From NCBI GenBank assembly GCA_048213135.1, contig PS015009.1, forward strand, positions 434,001 to 498,000: 64,000 bases of DNA, in the 5' to 3' direction. Position 1 is the stretch's first letter, and each line of letters starts with the position of its first letter. The translations under genes were made by a program, and so were the position numbers. This document shows, one piece after another, positions 8,650-19,300 of this stretch. The DNA is from Reclinomonas americana ATCC 50394 (lineage: Eukaryota > Jakobida > Jakobea > Jakobida). The notes below the pieces were generated by a model. The model was given only the letters and a program-made list of their open reading frames with translations. It had not been told where the DNA came from and made no database searches.

Positions 8650-10755
8650 TCAGCGGAGCAGCATTACCGTGCCCTGCAGGAAATCCTTGCGGCCACGGAG
8701 GCTGGTGTAGGAAAGCATGTAGATATAGGCGCCATTGGGCACAGCCTTGCCTTTATAAGTGCCGTCCCATTTATCGGAAACATTAGCGGTCTCAAACACG
8801 GCCTGTCCCCATTTATTGAAAATACGGAAAGAGAAGCTTCGTACCGATAAGCCGCTGGCCACGCCGAATTTATCATTAAGCCCGTCGTTATTGGGCGTGA
8901 AAGCAGAGGGCAGAAAAAGTTCACAATCACCCCAGATCACCGCTACACTGTCTTTACCGGCGCAACCGCCATCGGTAACGGTAACCTTGTATTCCCCGGC
9001 CGTACCCACAGGAATATACCTGGATGTGGCGCCGGTATTCCAGAGATACTGAATGGATGGTCCGCCGGGTACACCCGCGTCAAGCACAACCACTTTGCCC
9101 AGGCAGATAGAGGTATCGGGTCCCAGGTTCACCACCGGTCTTGGTTTTTCCAGTACTTTAAAAGTATCAGAAACAGAACATCCTTCATAGGACAGTTTTA
9201 TCCAGTATTTGCCTATAGCCGATACCGTTATGCTGTCGTCTGTAGTACCATCGCTCCACAGGTAAGTGGCGCCGGTCATGGGGCTTATGCCTACACGCAG
9301 GCTGATGTTATCGCAGGTGGAGGTATCGCCTCTTAATAATTTACTGTTCGCGGCGATCCATACTTTTTTCCGGATGGTATCATTGGCATTGTTGCCGGCG
9401 CAGTCTTTTTTAAATACGATCAGTCTTACATCGTAATGTCCGGGAGCGGCATAATGGTGCAGGGGCGACAGTTGCGTGGATTCCAGCAGATCGCCGAAGT
9501 TCCACCGTACGGAATCAAGTCCGTCGTTGCGGCTGATATGGAATTGTACATCAGGATCGGTACAGTCGCTTTCCGTACGGGAAAAGCTGTGGGGTGCATA
9601 ATTTACATCCAGGCTGCTCTGGATAAATGTGGGCAACCCAAACTGCACCACTTCCGATTCAGGAGGATAAGGAAATTTGATCTTATCGGGCAAAAAATTA
9701 CATGCGGCGCCTGCTCCATTGGGATTATCGATCACCGACAATGCGTTCGCTTTCCATGCAGCCATATATATTTTTCCATCAGGGCCCAATTGTAATGCGC
9801 CTCCATAATAAGGAGCCGGCTTAGCGATCACCTGTCTTGATGCGGTAATAGCTGCAACAGTATTCACCGATATGTCAAACTGGTACAGTACCGCCGGCTC
9901 TGCACCTGAATTGTTAGCGGAAATGTAGAGGTATTTATTATTCGGTGAAAATTCAGCCCCATAAGCACCTATGAATGTAGGCGCATGCGGTGTTGTATTG
10001 GCTGAAAAGACAACAGGGTTGGTGATTACGCCTGTAGATTTGTTAAAGTCCATCAGTTCCACCAGGTCGTTATCAAATGAATGTACGGCTACCAGTTTAG
10101 CGCCATCGGTAGTGGTTTTCAATGTGCCGATCATATTATTCTGAAAGCCGGATATCACCAGTCCTGTGTGACTTATAACCGGACCTGTAAGGCCGGCGGG
10201 AGAAAGCATGTAAGCATGGTATTCGTCTGTATTCCATTTACGAACGATTATCCAGGTGTTCCTGCTGTCGCACTGGCTTACCGCGGCGATCTTTTCAAAT
10301 ACATCGTTTTCCAGGATCACATTTTTCGTAACCACATCTCCCATGCCACCATTCTTTGTCATGTCGATGACATTATAGGCGAAGCTTTGATCTTCCTGCA
10401 AAGCGCCGCCGGTGGTGAAGAGATAGTAAAGATCTGCATTGGTGGGTGATGGTACGATCACGCAGTTGTTGGTGCTGCTGAGATCCCCCAGGAGGCCTAC
10501 TCCATTGGGCATCGTTGCGCCGGTCCGGTCAAGTACACGGTTACCGTCGGAATAGAAAAGTAATTTGCCGCCTTTATCGCAGATGGAGGCGCTGCCTTCG
10601 AACGGAGAGATGCCGCTGCCTGTAAGGGCTTTTGGTGGGGTGCTGTTAAAGTCAAGCCCAAGGCCCTTTCCAAAGAACCATATGCTGTTGCGTCCCTGGC
10701 CTGCGGCTGTGGCGGTAAGCAGCACAAAAAAATATAGTGCAGTTAATTTCCTCAA
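8650..10755 (-). CDS. Type IX secreted PKD protein with CHU_C/type B sorting domain
   Basis: A 701-aa secreted protein. A signal peptide ends near residue 19 (TAAGQ). Residues about 20-400 look like a beta-propeller-type region, with repeated strand motifs such as [20 protein letters not shown] and [15 protein letters not shown]-like domain follows ([23 protein letters not shown]), then Ig-like domains ([28 protein letters not shown]). The last 90 residues are the gliding-motility-associated C-terminal domain: [46 protein letters not shown]. That domain is a type B sorting signal for the type IX system, consistent with porV and gldJ nearby. It probably acts on or outside the cell surface; the ligand or substrate is unknown. 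Confidence 0.88.
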   Translation of the reverse strand: MRKLTALYFFVLLTATAAGQGRNSIWFFGKGLGLDFNSTPPKALTGSGISPFEGSASICDKGGKLLFYSDGNRVLDRTGATMPNGVGLLGDLSSTNNCVIVPSPTNADLYYLFTTGGALQEDQSFAYNVIDMTKNGGMGDVVTKNVILENDVFEKIAAVSQCDSRNTWIIVRKWNTDEYHAYMLSPAGLTGPVISHTGLVISGFQNNMIGTLKTTTDGAKLVAVHSFDNDLVELMDFNKSTGVITNPVVFSANTTPHAPTFIGAYGAEFSPNNKYLYISANNSGAEPAVLYQFDISVNTVAAITASRQVIAKPAPYYGGALQLGPDGKIYMAAWKANALSVIDNPNGAGAACNFLPDKIKFPYPPESEVVQFGLPTFIQSSLDVNYAPHSFSRTESDCTDPDVQFHISRNDGLDSVRWNFGDLLESTQLSPLHHYAAPGHYDVRLIVFKKDCAGNNANDTIRKKVWIAANSKLLRGDTSTCDNISLRVGISPMTGATYLWSDGTTDDSITVSAIGKYWIKLSYEGCSVSDTFKVLEKPRPVVNLGPDTSICLGKVVVLDAGVPGGPSIQYLWNTGATSRYIPVGTAGEYKVTVTDGGCAGKDSVAVIWGDCELFLPSAFTPNNDGLNDKFGVASGLSVRSFSFRIFNKWGQAVFETANVSDKWDGTYKGKAVPNGAYIYMLSYTSLRGRKDFLQGTVMLLR

Positions 10756-10766
10756 GGTTGTTTTTA

Positions 10767-11249
10767 TTAAGATGCTTTTTCCAGTAAAACCGTTGCATAG
10801 GCTACAAGTCCTTCTTCCCTGCCTACAAAACCCATATGCTCGGTGGTGGTAGCTTTAATGGAAACGTCTTCTGTTGTCAATTCCGTAATACCGGCGATGG
10901 TACTTTGCATATCAGCCACGTAGGGTTTTATTTTGGGTGCCTGTAGACATAAGGAGCTGTCGATATTAACGACGCGGTAGCCTTTAGCCCTGATGAGTTC
11001 ATAAGTTTTCCGGAGGAGGATTTTACTGTCGATATTCTTAAGGGATGGATCGGTATCGGGGAAATGAACGCCTATATCGCCAAGGGCAAGGGCGCCCAGC
11101 AGGGCGTCGCAGATCGCATGAAGCAGTACGTCTGCATCGCTGTGGCCCAGGGCGCCTTTAGTATGCGGGATCTTCACGCCTCCAATCCAAAGTTCCCTTC
11201 CTTCCACGAGTTGATGAAAATCGATTCCCGAACCTATGCGATAAGCCAT
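10767..11249 (-). CDS. ispF: 2-C-methyl-D-erythritol 2,4-cyclodiphosphate synthase
   Basis: A 160-aa enzyme of the MEP isoprenoid pathway that cyclises CDP-ME 2-phosphate to MEcPP with release of CMP. Diagnostic motifs are GSGIDFHQL (metal ligands Asp10 and His12), GALGHSDADVLLHAICDALLGAL, IGVHFPDTDP and the C-terminal SIKATTTEHMGFVGREEGLVA. Length is normal. It is 11 nt upstream of the type IX secreted protein gene on the same strand, likely co-transcribed. Confidence 0.96.
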   Translation of the reverse strand: MAYRIGSGIDFHQLVEGRELWIGGVKIPHTKGALGHSDADVLLHAICDALLGALALGDIGVHFPDTDPSLKNIDSKILLRKTYELIRAKGYRVVNIDSSLCLQAPKIKPYVADMQSTIAGITELTTEDVSIKATTTEHMGFVGREEGLVAYATVLLEKAS

Positions 11250-11301
11250 ACTGCTGATGTATTTATCCCGTAAATATCAGCATTTTAGATGGAATAAAAA
11301 T

Positions 11302-11332
11302 AAAAAAGCGCCCCGGGGATCAACCGGGACGC
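11302..11332 (-). terminator. Intrinsic terminator after porV
   Basis: On the minus strand, about 26 nt after the porV stop, GCGTCCCGG pairs with CCGGGGCGC (11308-11316 with 11324-11332, one G-U pair, 7-nt loop), followed by TTTTTT. This is a good intrinsic terminator separating porV from ispF. Confidence 0.8.
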
Positions 11333-11358
11333 CTTTTACATGAAAATTTATACTTGAA

Positions 11359-12513
11359 TTATTTACCGTCAAAATTGAACAGTAAACCAAAACGCCATGT
11401 GTTAGACATTGGAATACGGCTGATACCGCTGCCAGAAGGGAAAACATAAGCGAAGTTCAGACCGAACATGCTGTAGTTTAAACCTGCACCAACAGTGAAG
11501 TATTTCCTGTTTCCTTTGTTTGGATTTTCGTAGAAATAACCAGCCCTGAAAGCGAATTGGTTATTGTACCAGTATTCAGCACCGGCACCGATAGTGATTT
11601 CCTGAACTTCTTCGCTGAAGTCTTTAGAATCGCCGAAAGAATTAGCCCAGCTGCTAACAACACCACGATCGCGGTATTTAGCCAGGGCAGCAGCGCTGGT
11701 GTAACCAGAAGAATCCAGTTCTGGAGTTGGTACCAGCAGTTTGTTAACGTCGATTGCGAAAGTCAGTTTGTTTTTGTCGTCGAATACTTTAGTATAAGCA
11801 GCACCCAGGCCTAAGTTAGCAGGGATGAAGTCTTTTTGAGTAGCGTCGCTGGAGTAAGAAATTTTACCGCCGAGGTTGCTGAGGGTCAGACCCCAGTTCA
11901 GGCCCTGGCCGTTTTCTTTAGCGCCGTGGTGGTAGAAGTGCAGATCACCTGCAACAGTGCTACCTGCTTTGTAGTTAACCGGGCTGGAACCGAAAGTACC
12001 GGTAGCCAGGCTGGAGTTGATGTAGCGGATAGCGATACCCAGTGAGTTCTTTTTAGACAGTTTCCTTGAGTAGCCCAGATCGATAGCGAATTCCCTTGGG
12101 TTACCAGTGGCCAGGTCGTTACCAGAAGCGTCTGTGAACTGGATGCTGCCTAATTTGAAATACCTGAGTGAAGCAGAGATAGCCTGCTGATCATCAATTT
12201 TATAGAAACCACCCAGTGAAGCCAGGAATACGTCGTTGATAGACAGATCCCTCAGCCATGGAGTATAGTTAACACTAACAGAACCTTTCTTGGTGCTGAA
12301 AGGAGTCCGGGCTATATTAGCAAAATTGGCATTACCATCAGGCGCAGTTGCAATACCTACATCACCCATACCAGCGGCACGAGCATCTGGAGTTATACGT
12401 AAGAACGGAACAGCGGATGTTACGACGTTGATTTTGTTCTGGGCATTAGATACAGTTATTGCTCCTCCCAGTAACATAACTAAGGCAGTTAGTTTCAAAG
12501 TTACTTTTTTCAT
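11359..12513 (-). CDS. porV: Type IX secretion outer-membrane protein PorV (LptO)
   Basis: A 384-aa beta-barrel protein with a signal peptide (MKKVTLKLTALVMLLGG, cleaved near SNAQ). The start of the mature part, AVPFLRITPDARAAGMGDVGIATAPD, is characteristic of PorV, the FadL-like barrel that shuttles type IX cargo from the translocon to the attachment complex. The C-terminus NTWRFGLLFNFDGK is a typical barrel end. I start at 12513; the frame is open to 12663 but the extra 50 residues overlap the promoter. The gene is divergent from gldJ. Its partner porU, often adjacent in this phylum, is not in the window. Confidence 0.92.
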   Translation of the reverse strand: MKKVTLKLTALVMLLGGAITVSNAQNKINVVTSAVPFLRITPDARAAGMGDVGIATAPDGNANFANIARTPFSTKKGSVSVNYTPWLRDLSINDVFLASLGGFYKIDDQQAISASLRYFKLGSIQFTDASGNDLATGNPREFAIDLGYSRKLSKKNSLGIAIRYINSSLATGTFGSSPVNYKAGSTVAGDLHFYHHGAKENGQGLNWGLTLSNLGGKISYSSDATQKDFIPANLGLGAAYTKVFDDKNKLTFAIDVNKLLVPTPELDSSGYTSAAALAKYRDRGVVSSWANSFGDSKDFSEEVQEITIGAGAEYWYNNQFAFRAGYFYENPNKGNRKYFTVGAGLNYSMFGLNFAYVFPSGSGISRIPMSNTWRFGLLFNFDGK

Positions 12514-13362
12514 GCGTTTTGTTTTGTCTTGGTTAGGTAGACTTACCTCTATAAGCGTTAAGTTTAATGGTTGTGTTCTAGTTGTAAAAATAACGGTTTT
12601 ATTGAAATGAACAACTAAATTATAAAATCTTGTTAAAAAATCCAAAACCGGGAACCATTGCAAAGATAAGCGCTTTTATCTCTCCCACAATACCACGAAT
12701 GGGTAAGTCGCTATTTATATCTTTCTATTAATCAGCCTCTCCGGCCTCGGTGGACCATAAAACGTCCAATGCTTGTGATTATTGCGGCAGCTTTTCCTTT
12801 CACTTTCTGCGGAAAACCGGCATTTGCGGTGCTTTCTGACTGGAAATTGTACCGCTTACAGTCAGTATCTGTTTCATTTACACAGGAATACCGGCTATGG
12901 TAACCGTTCTTTTGCAACATTATAACACCTGAACGTATCCACCAAAAAAAACGGCAAGAATATTTGTACTTAATTTTTTATACGAAAAAATAAATACCCC
13001 GGACCGTAAGGACTTTTTTTACCGGGAAAGGCGGCTTTACCCTGTCTCATCCGGCTTCAAAGAGCAGCCAGGCCTTTGGCCGGGCGAAAAACCGGAATAC
13101 AGACAACAGGTTTTTTCAATTCGTTGCATAACAATCCGTTATTTTTTTCATCTTCTCCTGTCTTTTGATTTGGATTCCTGCTGTCCTTTCTCCAAAGGCC
13201 TTGCCGGTGGCGGCATTCGTTTATCCACAACGCTTCCCGAACCGGACGGTAAAAAAACAGGGGTAAATATTCCAATTTCAGGCAAAGTAATTATATTCGC
13301 AGCCTGTGTAACCCCACATACAATAATTAAGGAAACCTTTCGTTAAACAATTCGACAAACGA
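12514..13362. other. Long intergenic region between divergent porV and gldJ
   Basis: About 850 bp without a convincing gene. It holds the porV promoter (12661-12691) and presumably one for gldJ; TATATTCG near 13291 is one mismatch from the -7 consensus. Two open frames on the minus strand (12732-12920 and 13057-13275) have no recognisable start signal or protein character and I do not call them. AT-rich homopolymer runs occur at 12943-13021. I see no RNA gene or repeat. Confidence 0.5.
12661..12691 (-). promoter_or_regulatory. Bacteroidota-type promoter of porV
   Basis: On the minus strand the -7 element TATCTTTG (12661-12668) is an exact TAnnTTTG. It is preceded after exactly 19 nt by ATTG (12688-12691), a 3-of-4 match to the TTTG -33 box. 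This predicts a 5' untranslated leader of roughly 140 nt before the porV ATG at 12513. Confidence 0.6.
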
Positions 13363-14931
13363 ATGAACATGCAAAAACTATTTTCAGGCAGGAACCTGAT
13401 GTTGATTGTAACCGCAGCTGTTACCCTGAGCGCTTGTAAGAAGAGCGGCAAAAGTGGTAAATCATCTACTACGGGCTGGAATTATGATGACAAGAACATG
13501 GGCAATTTTCACGTTGCCAAAGTGAAATATCCCAAGGCAGGACCCGGCCTGGTATTCGTTCAGGGTGGTTCATTCGTAATGGGCGCCAAGGACGAGGATA
13601 TCATGGGTGACTGGAACAACGTTCCCCGCCGTGTTACCGTGCCTTCTTTCTTTATCGACGAAACCGAGGTGGCCAACGTTCACTACCGTGAATACCTGTA
13701 CTGGCTTTCCAACACCTTCTCTGCTGATACCTTCATTATGAGAAAAGCCCTGCCGGATACCCTGGTATGGCGTGAGGAACTGGCTTATAATGAGCCTTAC
13801 GTGGAATACTATTTCCGCTATCCTTCTTATAACTACTATCCTGTAGTGGGTGTTAACTGGAGGCAGGCGCACGATTTCTGTATCTGGCGTACCGACAGGG
13901 TGAATGAACTGAACCTGCAGAAGAAAGGCTTCCTGAAAAAAGACGCGATCAAAAGGGAAATGAAAGGCGCCGGCGCTGACGGTTCTTTCAATACCGAAAC
14001 ATACCTGATGGCCCCGGATATGATCCAGGCAAGGAATAAACCTAAGAAAACGAACCTGAAAGACGTGAACGGTAAACCAAGGTCTACCGTAACCATGGAA
14101 GACGGTATCCTGAATATGGGTTATCGCCTGCCTACTGAAGCAGAATGGGAATATGCTGCCTACGGTATGCTGGCCCAGAACCCTTCTCCACGTACCAAAG
14201 AAAAGAAAAGCGGTGAAGAGTTGTTCTCTAATCAGCAGATCTATTCCTGGAGCCAGAATCCTAACGGCCTCCGTGATAACCGCCGTGGCAGCTGGCAGGG
14301 TAAATTCCTGGCCAACTTCAAACGCGGAAGTGGTGATAACATGGGTGTTGCCGGTGGTCTGAATGACCGTGCCGCTATCCCTGGTAATATCAAATCGTTT
14401 TACCCCAATGCATTCGGTCTGTACAACATGAGTGGTAACGTGAGCGAATGGGTAGGTGACGTATACAGGCCAATGACACCAAGCGACGCGGAAGACTTCA
14501 ACTATTTCCGTGGTAATAAATTCCAGAAATATTACAAGAATTCCGGTGGCGATTATGAAAGGGATACCATGGGCCGCCTGAAAAAAGTAGACATCTCTGA
14601 TGACGAAGTAAGGGGTCGCAGCAACTACCAGAAAAATAACGTGATCAACTACCTCGATGGTGATTCTGCCAGCGGTGTATTCTATGGTTATGGTGTTTCT
14701 TCCCTGATCAATGATTCATCCAGGGTGATCAAAGGTGGCAGCTGGAACGACAGGCCATACTGGTTGTCTCCCGGCACACGCCGTTTCATGCAGGAAGACC
14801 AGGCTGCCAGCACAGTAGGTTTCCGCTGCGCTCAAACCTATCTCGGACCTCCGGAAGGACCCGGATTTAAAGAAGGTAACAACTTCGCCAAACGCAAACA
14901 GAACTCACGCAAAGGCAAGAAGAAAAAATAA
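13363..14931 (+). CDS. gldJ: Gliding motility / type IX secretion lipoprotein GldJ
   Basis: A 522-aa lipoprotein: signal peptide with lipobox TLSAC near residue 25, then KKSGKSGKS. The body is a formylglycine-generating-enzyme/sulfatase-modifying fold: GLVFVQGGSFVMGAKDED near residue 65, DETEVANVHYREYLYWL near 105, YRLPTEAEWEYAAYG near 250, NMSGNVSEWVGDVYRP near 350, KGGSWNDRPYWLSPGTRRF near 460 and VGFRCAQTY near 485. The catalytic Cys pair of true FGEs is not needed in Gld proteins. GldJ and GldK share this fold. I choose GldJ because porV is adjacent and murF follows, the arrangement known from Flavobacterium. It ends in a very basic tail (KGKKKK). Confidence 0.85.
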   Translation: MNMQKLFSGRNLMLIVTAAVTLSACKKSGKSGKSSTTGWNYDDKNMGNFHVAKVKYPKAGPGLVFVQGGSFVMGAKDEDIMGDWNNVPRRVTVPSFFIDETEVANVHYREYLYWLSNTFSADTFIMRKALPDTLVWREELAYNEPYVEYYFRYPSYNYYPVVGVNWRQAHDFCIWRTDRVNELNLQKKGFLKKDAIKREMKGAGADGSFNTETYLMAPDMIQARNKPKKTNLKDVNGKPRSTVTMEDGILNMGYRLPTEAEWEYAAYGMLAQNPSPRTKEKKSGEELFSNQQIYSWSQNPNGLRDNRRGSWQGKFLANFKRGSGDNMGVAGGLNDRAAIPGNIKSFYPNAFGLYNMSGNVSEWVGDVYRPMTPSDAEDFNYFRGNKFQKYYKNSGGDYERDTMGRLKKVDISDDEVRGRSNYQKNNVINYLDGDSASGVFYGYGVSSLINDSSRVIKGGSWNDRPYWLSPGTRRFMQEDQAASTVGFRCAQTYLGPPEGPGFKEGNNFAKRKQNSRKGKKKK

Positions 14932-14950
14932 CGAACTCTTTATAAAGAAG

Positions 14951-14974
14951 CCTCCCCAAGCGGGAGGTTTTTTT
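14951..14974 (+). terminator. Intrinsic terminator after gldJ
   Basis: CCTCCC (14951-14956) pairs with GGGAGG (14962-14967) around a 5-nt loop, followed directly by seven T. It ends the gldJ transcript about 20 nt after the stop. Confidence 0.85.
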
Positions 14975-15015
14975 ATGCCTTGTATGCAGGGCCCGGAGAT
15001 TTTAAAATTTTGATT

Positions 15016-15048
15016 TTTGAATTTTTAATTTTCATGATTGTATTTTTG
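15016..15048 (+). promoter_or_regulatory. Promoter of murF, 5 nt from the start codon
   Basis: TATTTTTG (15041-15048) matches TAnnTTTG exactly, with TTTG at 15016-15019 as -33 box (21-nt spacer). Only ATCTC separates it from the murF ATG at 15054, so the transcript should be leaderless or nearly so. Confidence 0.6.
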
Positions 15049-15053
15049 ATCTC

Positions 15054-16331
15054 ATGGAAATACAGGAACTATACCGCATATTTTTACAGCACCCTTCGGT
15101 ACAAACCGACAGCAGGAAGATACAAGCAGGAGATATTTTTTTCGCGCTGAAAGGCCCCAGCTTCAATGGCAACCTGTTTGCCGGCCAGGCTATCGCCGAC
15201 GGAGCGGCCTATGCCATTGTAGACGAGTACAGCGGGCCACCTAATGACAGAATAATAGTTACTGAAGATTGCCTGGCCACATTACAGCAACTCGCGGGCT
15301 ATCACCGCCTGCAGTTCAACATACCTTTTATCGCCATCACCGGCAGCAATGGCAAAACCACCACCAAGGAACTGGTGCATGAGGTATTGTCTGCCAGGTA
15401 CATCACTTATACCACAGAGGGTAACCTCAACAACCATATCGGCGTTCCTTTAACACTGCTTAAAATCAAGCCCGATGCGCAGATGGCCATCGTAGAGATG
15501 GGCGCCAACCACCAGCGGGAAATCGCTTCCTATTGCGAATATGCCCGGCCTACACACGGTTTAATCACCAATGCCGGTAAAGCCCACCTGGAAGGATTTG
15601 GCGGTGTTGAGGGTATTCGCAAAGGCAAGGGTGAGCTGTTCGATTTCCTGCGCACGCACAATGGCACGGCCTTCATCATGAAAGATTACGATTACCTCAG
15701 CGACATGAGCAGGGGCATCAATGAAGTGATAACCTATGGTACAAAAGATGCCGGCATAACCGGCGAAGTGGCCGGCAGCGCCAGTTTGCTTGAGGTAAAG
15801 ATCACGGGAGGTACTGATCCCATGCTTATCCGCACGCAGCTGGTTGGAGATTACAACCTGCCCAACGTACTTGCGGCAGTAGCTTTGGGAAAATATTTTG
15901 ACGTGTCTCCTGAAAAGATCAGGCTGGCACTGGAAAACTACGCACCCTCCAACAGCCGTTCGCAACTGGTACGGTCGGGTACCAACAACATCATTCTCGA
16001 CGCTTATAACGCGAACCCCAGCAGTATGAAAGCGGCCATTGAGAATTTTGCATCCATGGAAGGCAACAGCAAAGTGCTGATGCTGGGCGGTATGCGGGAA
16101 CTGGGTGAGGAAAGTAATGCCGAACACCAGGCCCTTGTCAACCTGATTCAACAGTATAAATGGAAAGAAGTGGTATTGGTAGGTGGCGATTTTAAAAATA
16201 TACAACAGCCTTATCAATATTTTGATAACTCGGAACAGGCCCGCGACTGGTACAGGCAGCAGCAGTTCCAGGATACGCAGGTACTGATAAAAGGATCGAG
16301 AGGTATACAAATGGAAAAAGTGCTGCAGTAA
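15054..16331 (+). CDS. murF: UDP-N-acetylmuramoyl-tripeptide--D-alanyl-D-alanine ligase
   Basis: A 425-aa Mur ligase that adds D-Ala-D-Ala to the UDP-MurNAc tripeptide in the cytoplasm. The three Mur domains can be followed: an N-terminal substrate domain with SVQTDSRKIQAGDIFFALKG, the ATP-binding P-loop GSNGKTTTKE at about residues 96-105, MAIVEMGANHQREIASYC near 142, and the C-terminal domain with LDAYNANPSSMKAAI near 315 and LGGMRELGEESNAEH near 345. Slightly shorter than the E. coli enzyme, as usual in this phylum. It follows gldJ, separated by a terminator and its own promoter. Confidence 0.95.
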   Translation: MEIQELYRIFLQHPSVQTDSRKIQAGDIFFALKGPSFNGNLFAGQAIADGAAYAIVDEYSGPPNDRIIVTEDCLATLQQLAGYHRLQFNIPFIAITGSNGKTTTKELVHEVLSARYITYTTEGNLNNHIGVPLTLLKIKPDAQMAIVEMGANHQREIASYCEYARPTHGLITNAGKAHLEGFGGVEGIRKGKGELFDFLRTHNGTAFIMKDYDYLSDMSRGINEVITYGTKDAGITGEVAGSASLLEVKITGGTDPMLIRTQLVGDYNLPNVLAAVALGKYFDVSPEKIRLALENYAPSNSRSQLVRSGTNNIILDAYNANPSSMKAAIENFASMEGNSKVLMLGGMRELGEESNAEHQALVNLIQQYKWKEVVLVGGDFKNIQQPYQYFDNSEQARDWYRQQQFQDTQVLIKGSRGIQMEKVLQ

Positions 16332-16361
16332 AACTACATTCTTCACGAAACGGTAATGGTA

Positions 16362-19300
16362 TCAGAACAGCAATTTCACTTCATGTTCCTGCCTGTCATT
16401 TTTTAATATAATGAACATGTCCTGCTGAATTACACCATCGAGGTATACTTCCTGTTTTTGCTTTCCTTCCTGTGCATAATGGATGTGATACACACTGTCG
16501 CCAAACCGGTAATGTATAGTAACAGAAGGCCAGTCCGCAGGCAGGCAGGGCCTGAATTCCAACCTGTCGCCCTTACGTTTCAATCCAATGAACCATTCCA
16601 TGATCAACTGGTACATCCACCCTGCCGAGCCGGTATACCAGGTCCAGCCTCCACGACCCTTGTGTAACGGTTGCGCATATACGTCGGCGGCAATCACGTA
16701 AGGCTCTACTTTATATACTTCCATTTTTTCGGGTGTGCTGCCATGATTAACCGGGTTGATCAGTTGCAGTAATTCCCAGGTCTTCTCTTTATCTCCCAAT
16801 GCGGCAAAGGCCATGGTAAGCCACACCGCCGCATGTGTATACTGTCCGCCGTTTTCCCGCACACCGGGTACATAACCTTTGATATAGCCCGGGTTCAGGT
16901 CAGACTGATCAAAAGGCGGGTCGAATAACTGGATGATCTTTTCTTCCTTGCGCACCAGTTTTTTATAGGCCGATGCCATGGCCTGCTGCATTCTTTTTTC
17001 GTCGCCCGATGCAGACAGAACAGACCAGCTTTGAGCGATCGAGTCAATTTTACATTCGTCATTCTCTACTGAGCCCAGCGGTGTGCCATCATCAAAGAAA
17101 GCTCTCTTGTACCATTCTCCATCCCAGCCATGCTGTTGTATATTGCTGTTAAGCAGTGCGGCTTGTTGTTTGCATTTACCTGCAACGGCGTCATCTGATC
17201 TTGATTGTGCCAGTTCACCAAAGCGTACCAGTATATCATACAGGAAAAAGGCCAGCCATATGCTTTCACCTTTTCCATGATGTCCCACCCTGTCCATACC
17301 ATCATTCCAATCGCCTGATCCCATCAGCGGCAAACCATGTTCTCCAAAAGTCAATCCATGCTCTATCGCTTTCACACAATGTTCGTAGAGCGAACCCGAT
17401 TCATCGGAACGTATCGGCAGGTCATAATAAGATTCTTCACCGGAATGCAGCGACCTTCCTTCCAGGTAATGAACCTGTTCATCAAGAACCGCCTCATCCC
17501 CGGTAACTTCTATATACCTCAACGTTACAAATGGCAGCCAGAGGTAATCGTCGGAACAGGTTGTGCGCACACCCCTCCCCATGGGCGGATGCCACCAGTG
17601 CTGCACATCTCCTTTCCTGAATTGCCGCGATGCACATAAGAGGACCTGCTCCCTCGCCTGTTCGGGCTGTGTATGCAGCATCGACAGCATATCCTGCAAC
17701 TGGTCCCTGAAACCAAACGCGCCGCCCGATTGATAAAACCCGCTCCTGGCCCATATCCTGCTCGATAAAGTCTGGTAATTGAGCCAGCCGTTCGCCAACA
17801 GGTCAACCGCCTTGTCCGGCGTTTCCACGCGAACCGTATGCAGCGTCCGCTCCCAGTACCTTTTAATTTCTTCCAATACTTTATGCGCCGCTTCATCTCC
17901 TTCAAACCTGCGGATCAGTGTTAAAGCATCGTCGGTATTTTTCCCTGCGCCCAACCGGAACACGATCTCCCTTTCTTCGCCTTCGCCCAACTCAACCTGT
18001 ACCTGTAATACACCACAGGGATCAAGCGCAGCGCCCGTTCTGCCCGACAGTCTTACCCGCTTCATGGCTGCAGGGCTTGACAGCAAACCATTCCTGCCGA
18101 TGAATTCCGCCCGGTCGGTAGTGAAACTCCGGTTTCGGTCATCTGCATCAAAGAAGATCACTTTATTATCTAATGCTGTATTGTAGCGATTCCTCGCCAG
18201 CAATGCTCCTGTTGATGTATCCGCTTCTGTGATCACATGCATGATGGATTTGGCACGCAGATCGCCGAGCACCCATTCCATATAACCGGTGAGTGATAAT
18301 TTTCTGGTGCGCCTGGTATCATTGCGCAGGCGTATTGAAATAAATTTTACGCTTTCGGTAAGGTGCGTGTACACACACATCTCAGAATAAATACCATTTT
18401 CCGCGTGCTGAAAAGTACTGTAACCATAGCCATGCCTGGTAATATAAGGCAGGTTAGACCTGCAGGGCAGCGGTGCCGGCGACCAGAAACTGCCGCTTTC
18501 TTCATCCCGCACATAAAAAGCTTCTCCCTGCAGATCGCATACCGGGTCGTTGTTCCAGGGCGTCAGCCGCAATTCGTGGGCATTCTCTATCCAGGTATAG
18601 GATTGACCGCTTTCAGAAATAATACTGCCGAAGGTTGGATTGGCCAGTACATTGCTCCATGGGGCGGGTGTTGTTTCATTAGCGGAAGTTATGATCACAT
18701 ATTCTTTTCCATCGGCGGAAAAACCTCCTCTTCCGTTAAAGAAGTGCAGTTCTTCTTCAATGGCCACCGGGTTGCTCACAATCTCGTCTGTGCGTGTGGG
18801 TGACAACAAAGGAATGTTAAGCCTGGTCTTGCTCCTCCTGTTCACCTGTTCTTCCAGCGTTCCCTGGCTGTCGGAGATCACGATATGCGCTACGGTCTGG
18901 AACAGTATCCTGTCCTCATTCGACACCTGGTCGGCAGAACGGATGAAGATACCTCCCGGCTGGTCTTTGATGTCCATGCTGGTGCCCGGCGCGATGAAGC
19001 CCAGTATCTGGTTCTGCAAAGCCTGCCGGTAGCCGCCATGGTCATCATTGATGATCACGAGGTCCACTACAAGCCCCTTTAACCGCCAGTAAGCATGCGC
19101 CTGCACCATTTGTTTAACCAGGTCAATATTGTCTGATTCTTCAATGAGCACCAATACTATGGGCAGGTCGCCGGAAATGGAGTAGCCCCACAACCCCGAC
19201 TGGCTGAGGTGGTTTTTCAATATAACGGAGGCATCAGCCCGCAGGGAATCATTGGCAAAAATGATGGAGCCTGCCAGCTTCGCGTACAACTGCGCATCGG

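Noticed and set aside
12732-13275. Two minus-strand open frames in the porV-gldJ gap
   Set aside because: They are short, have odd composition (many Cys/Arg/His), no start signals, and no sign of conserved structure.
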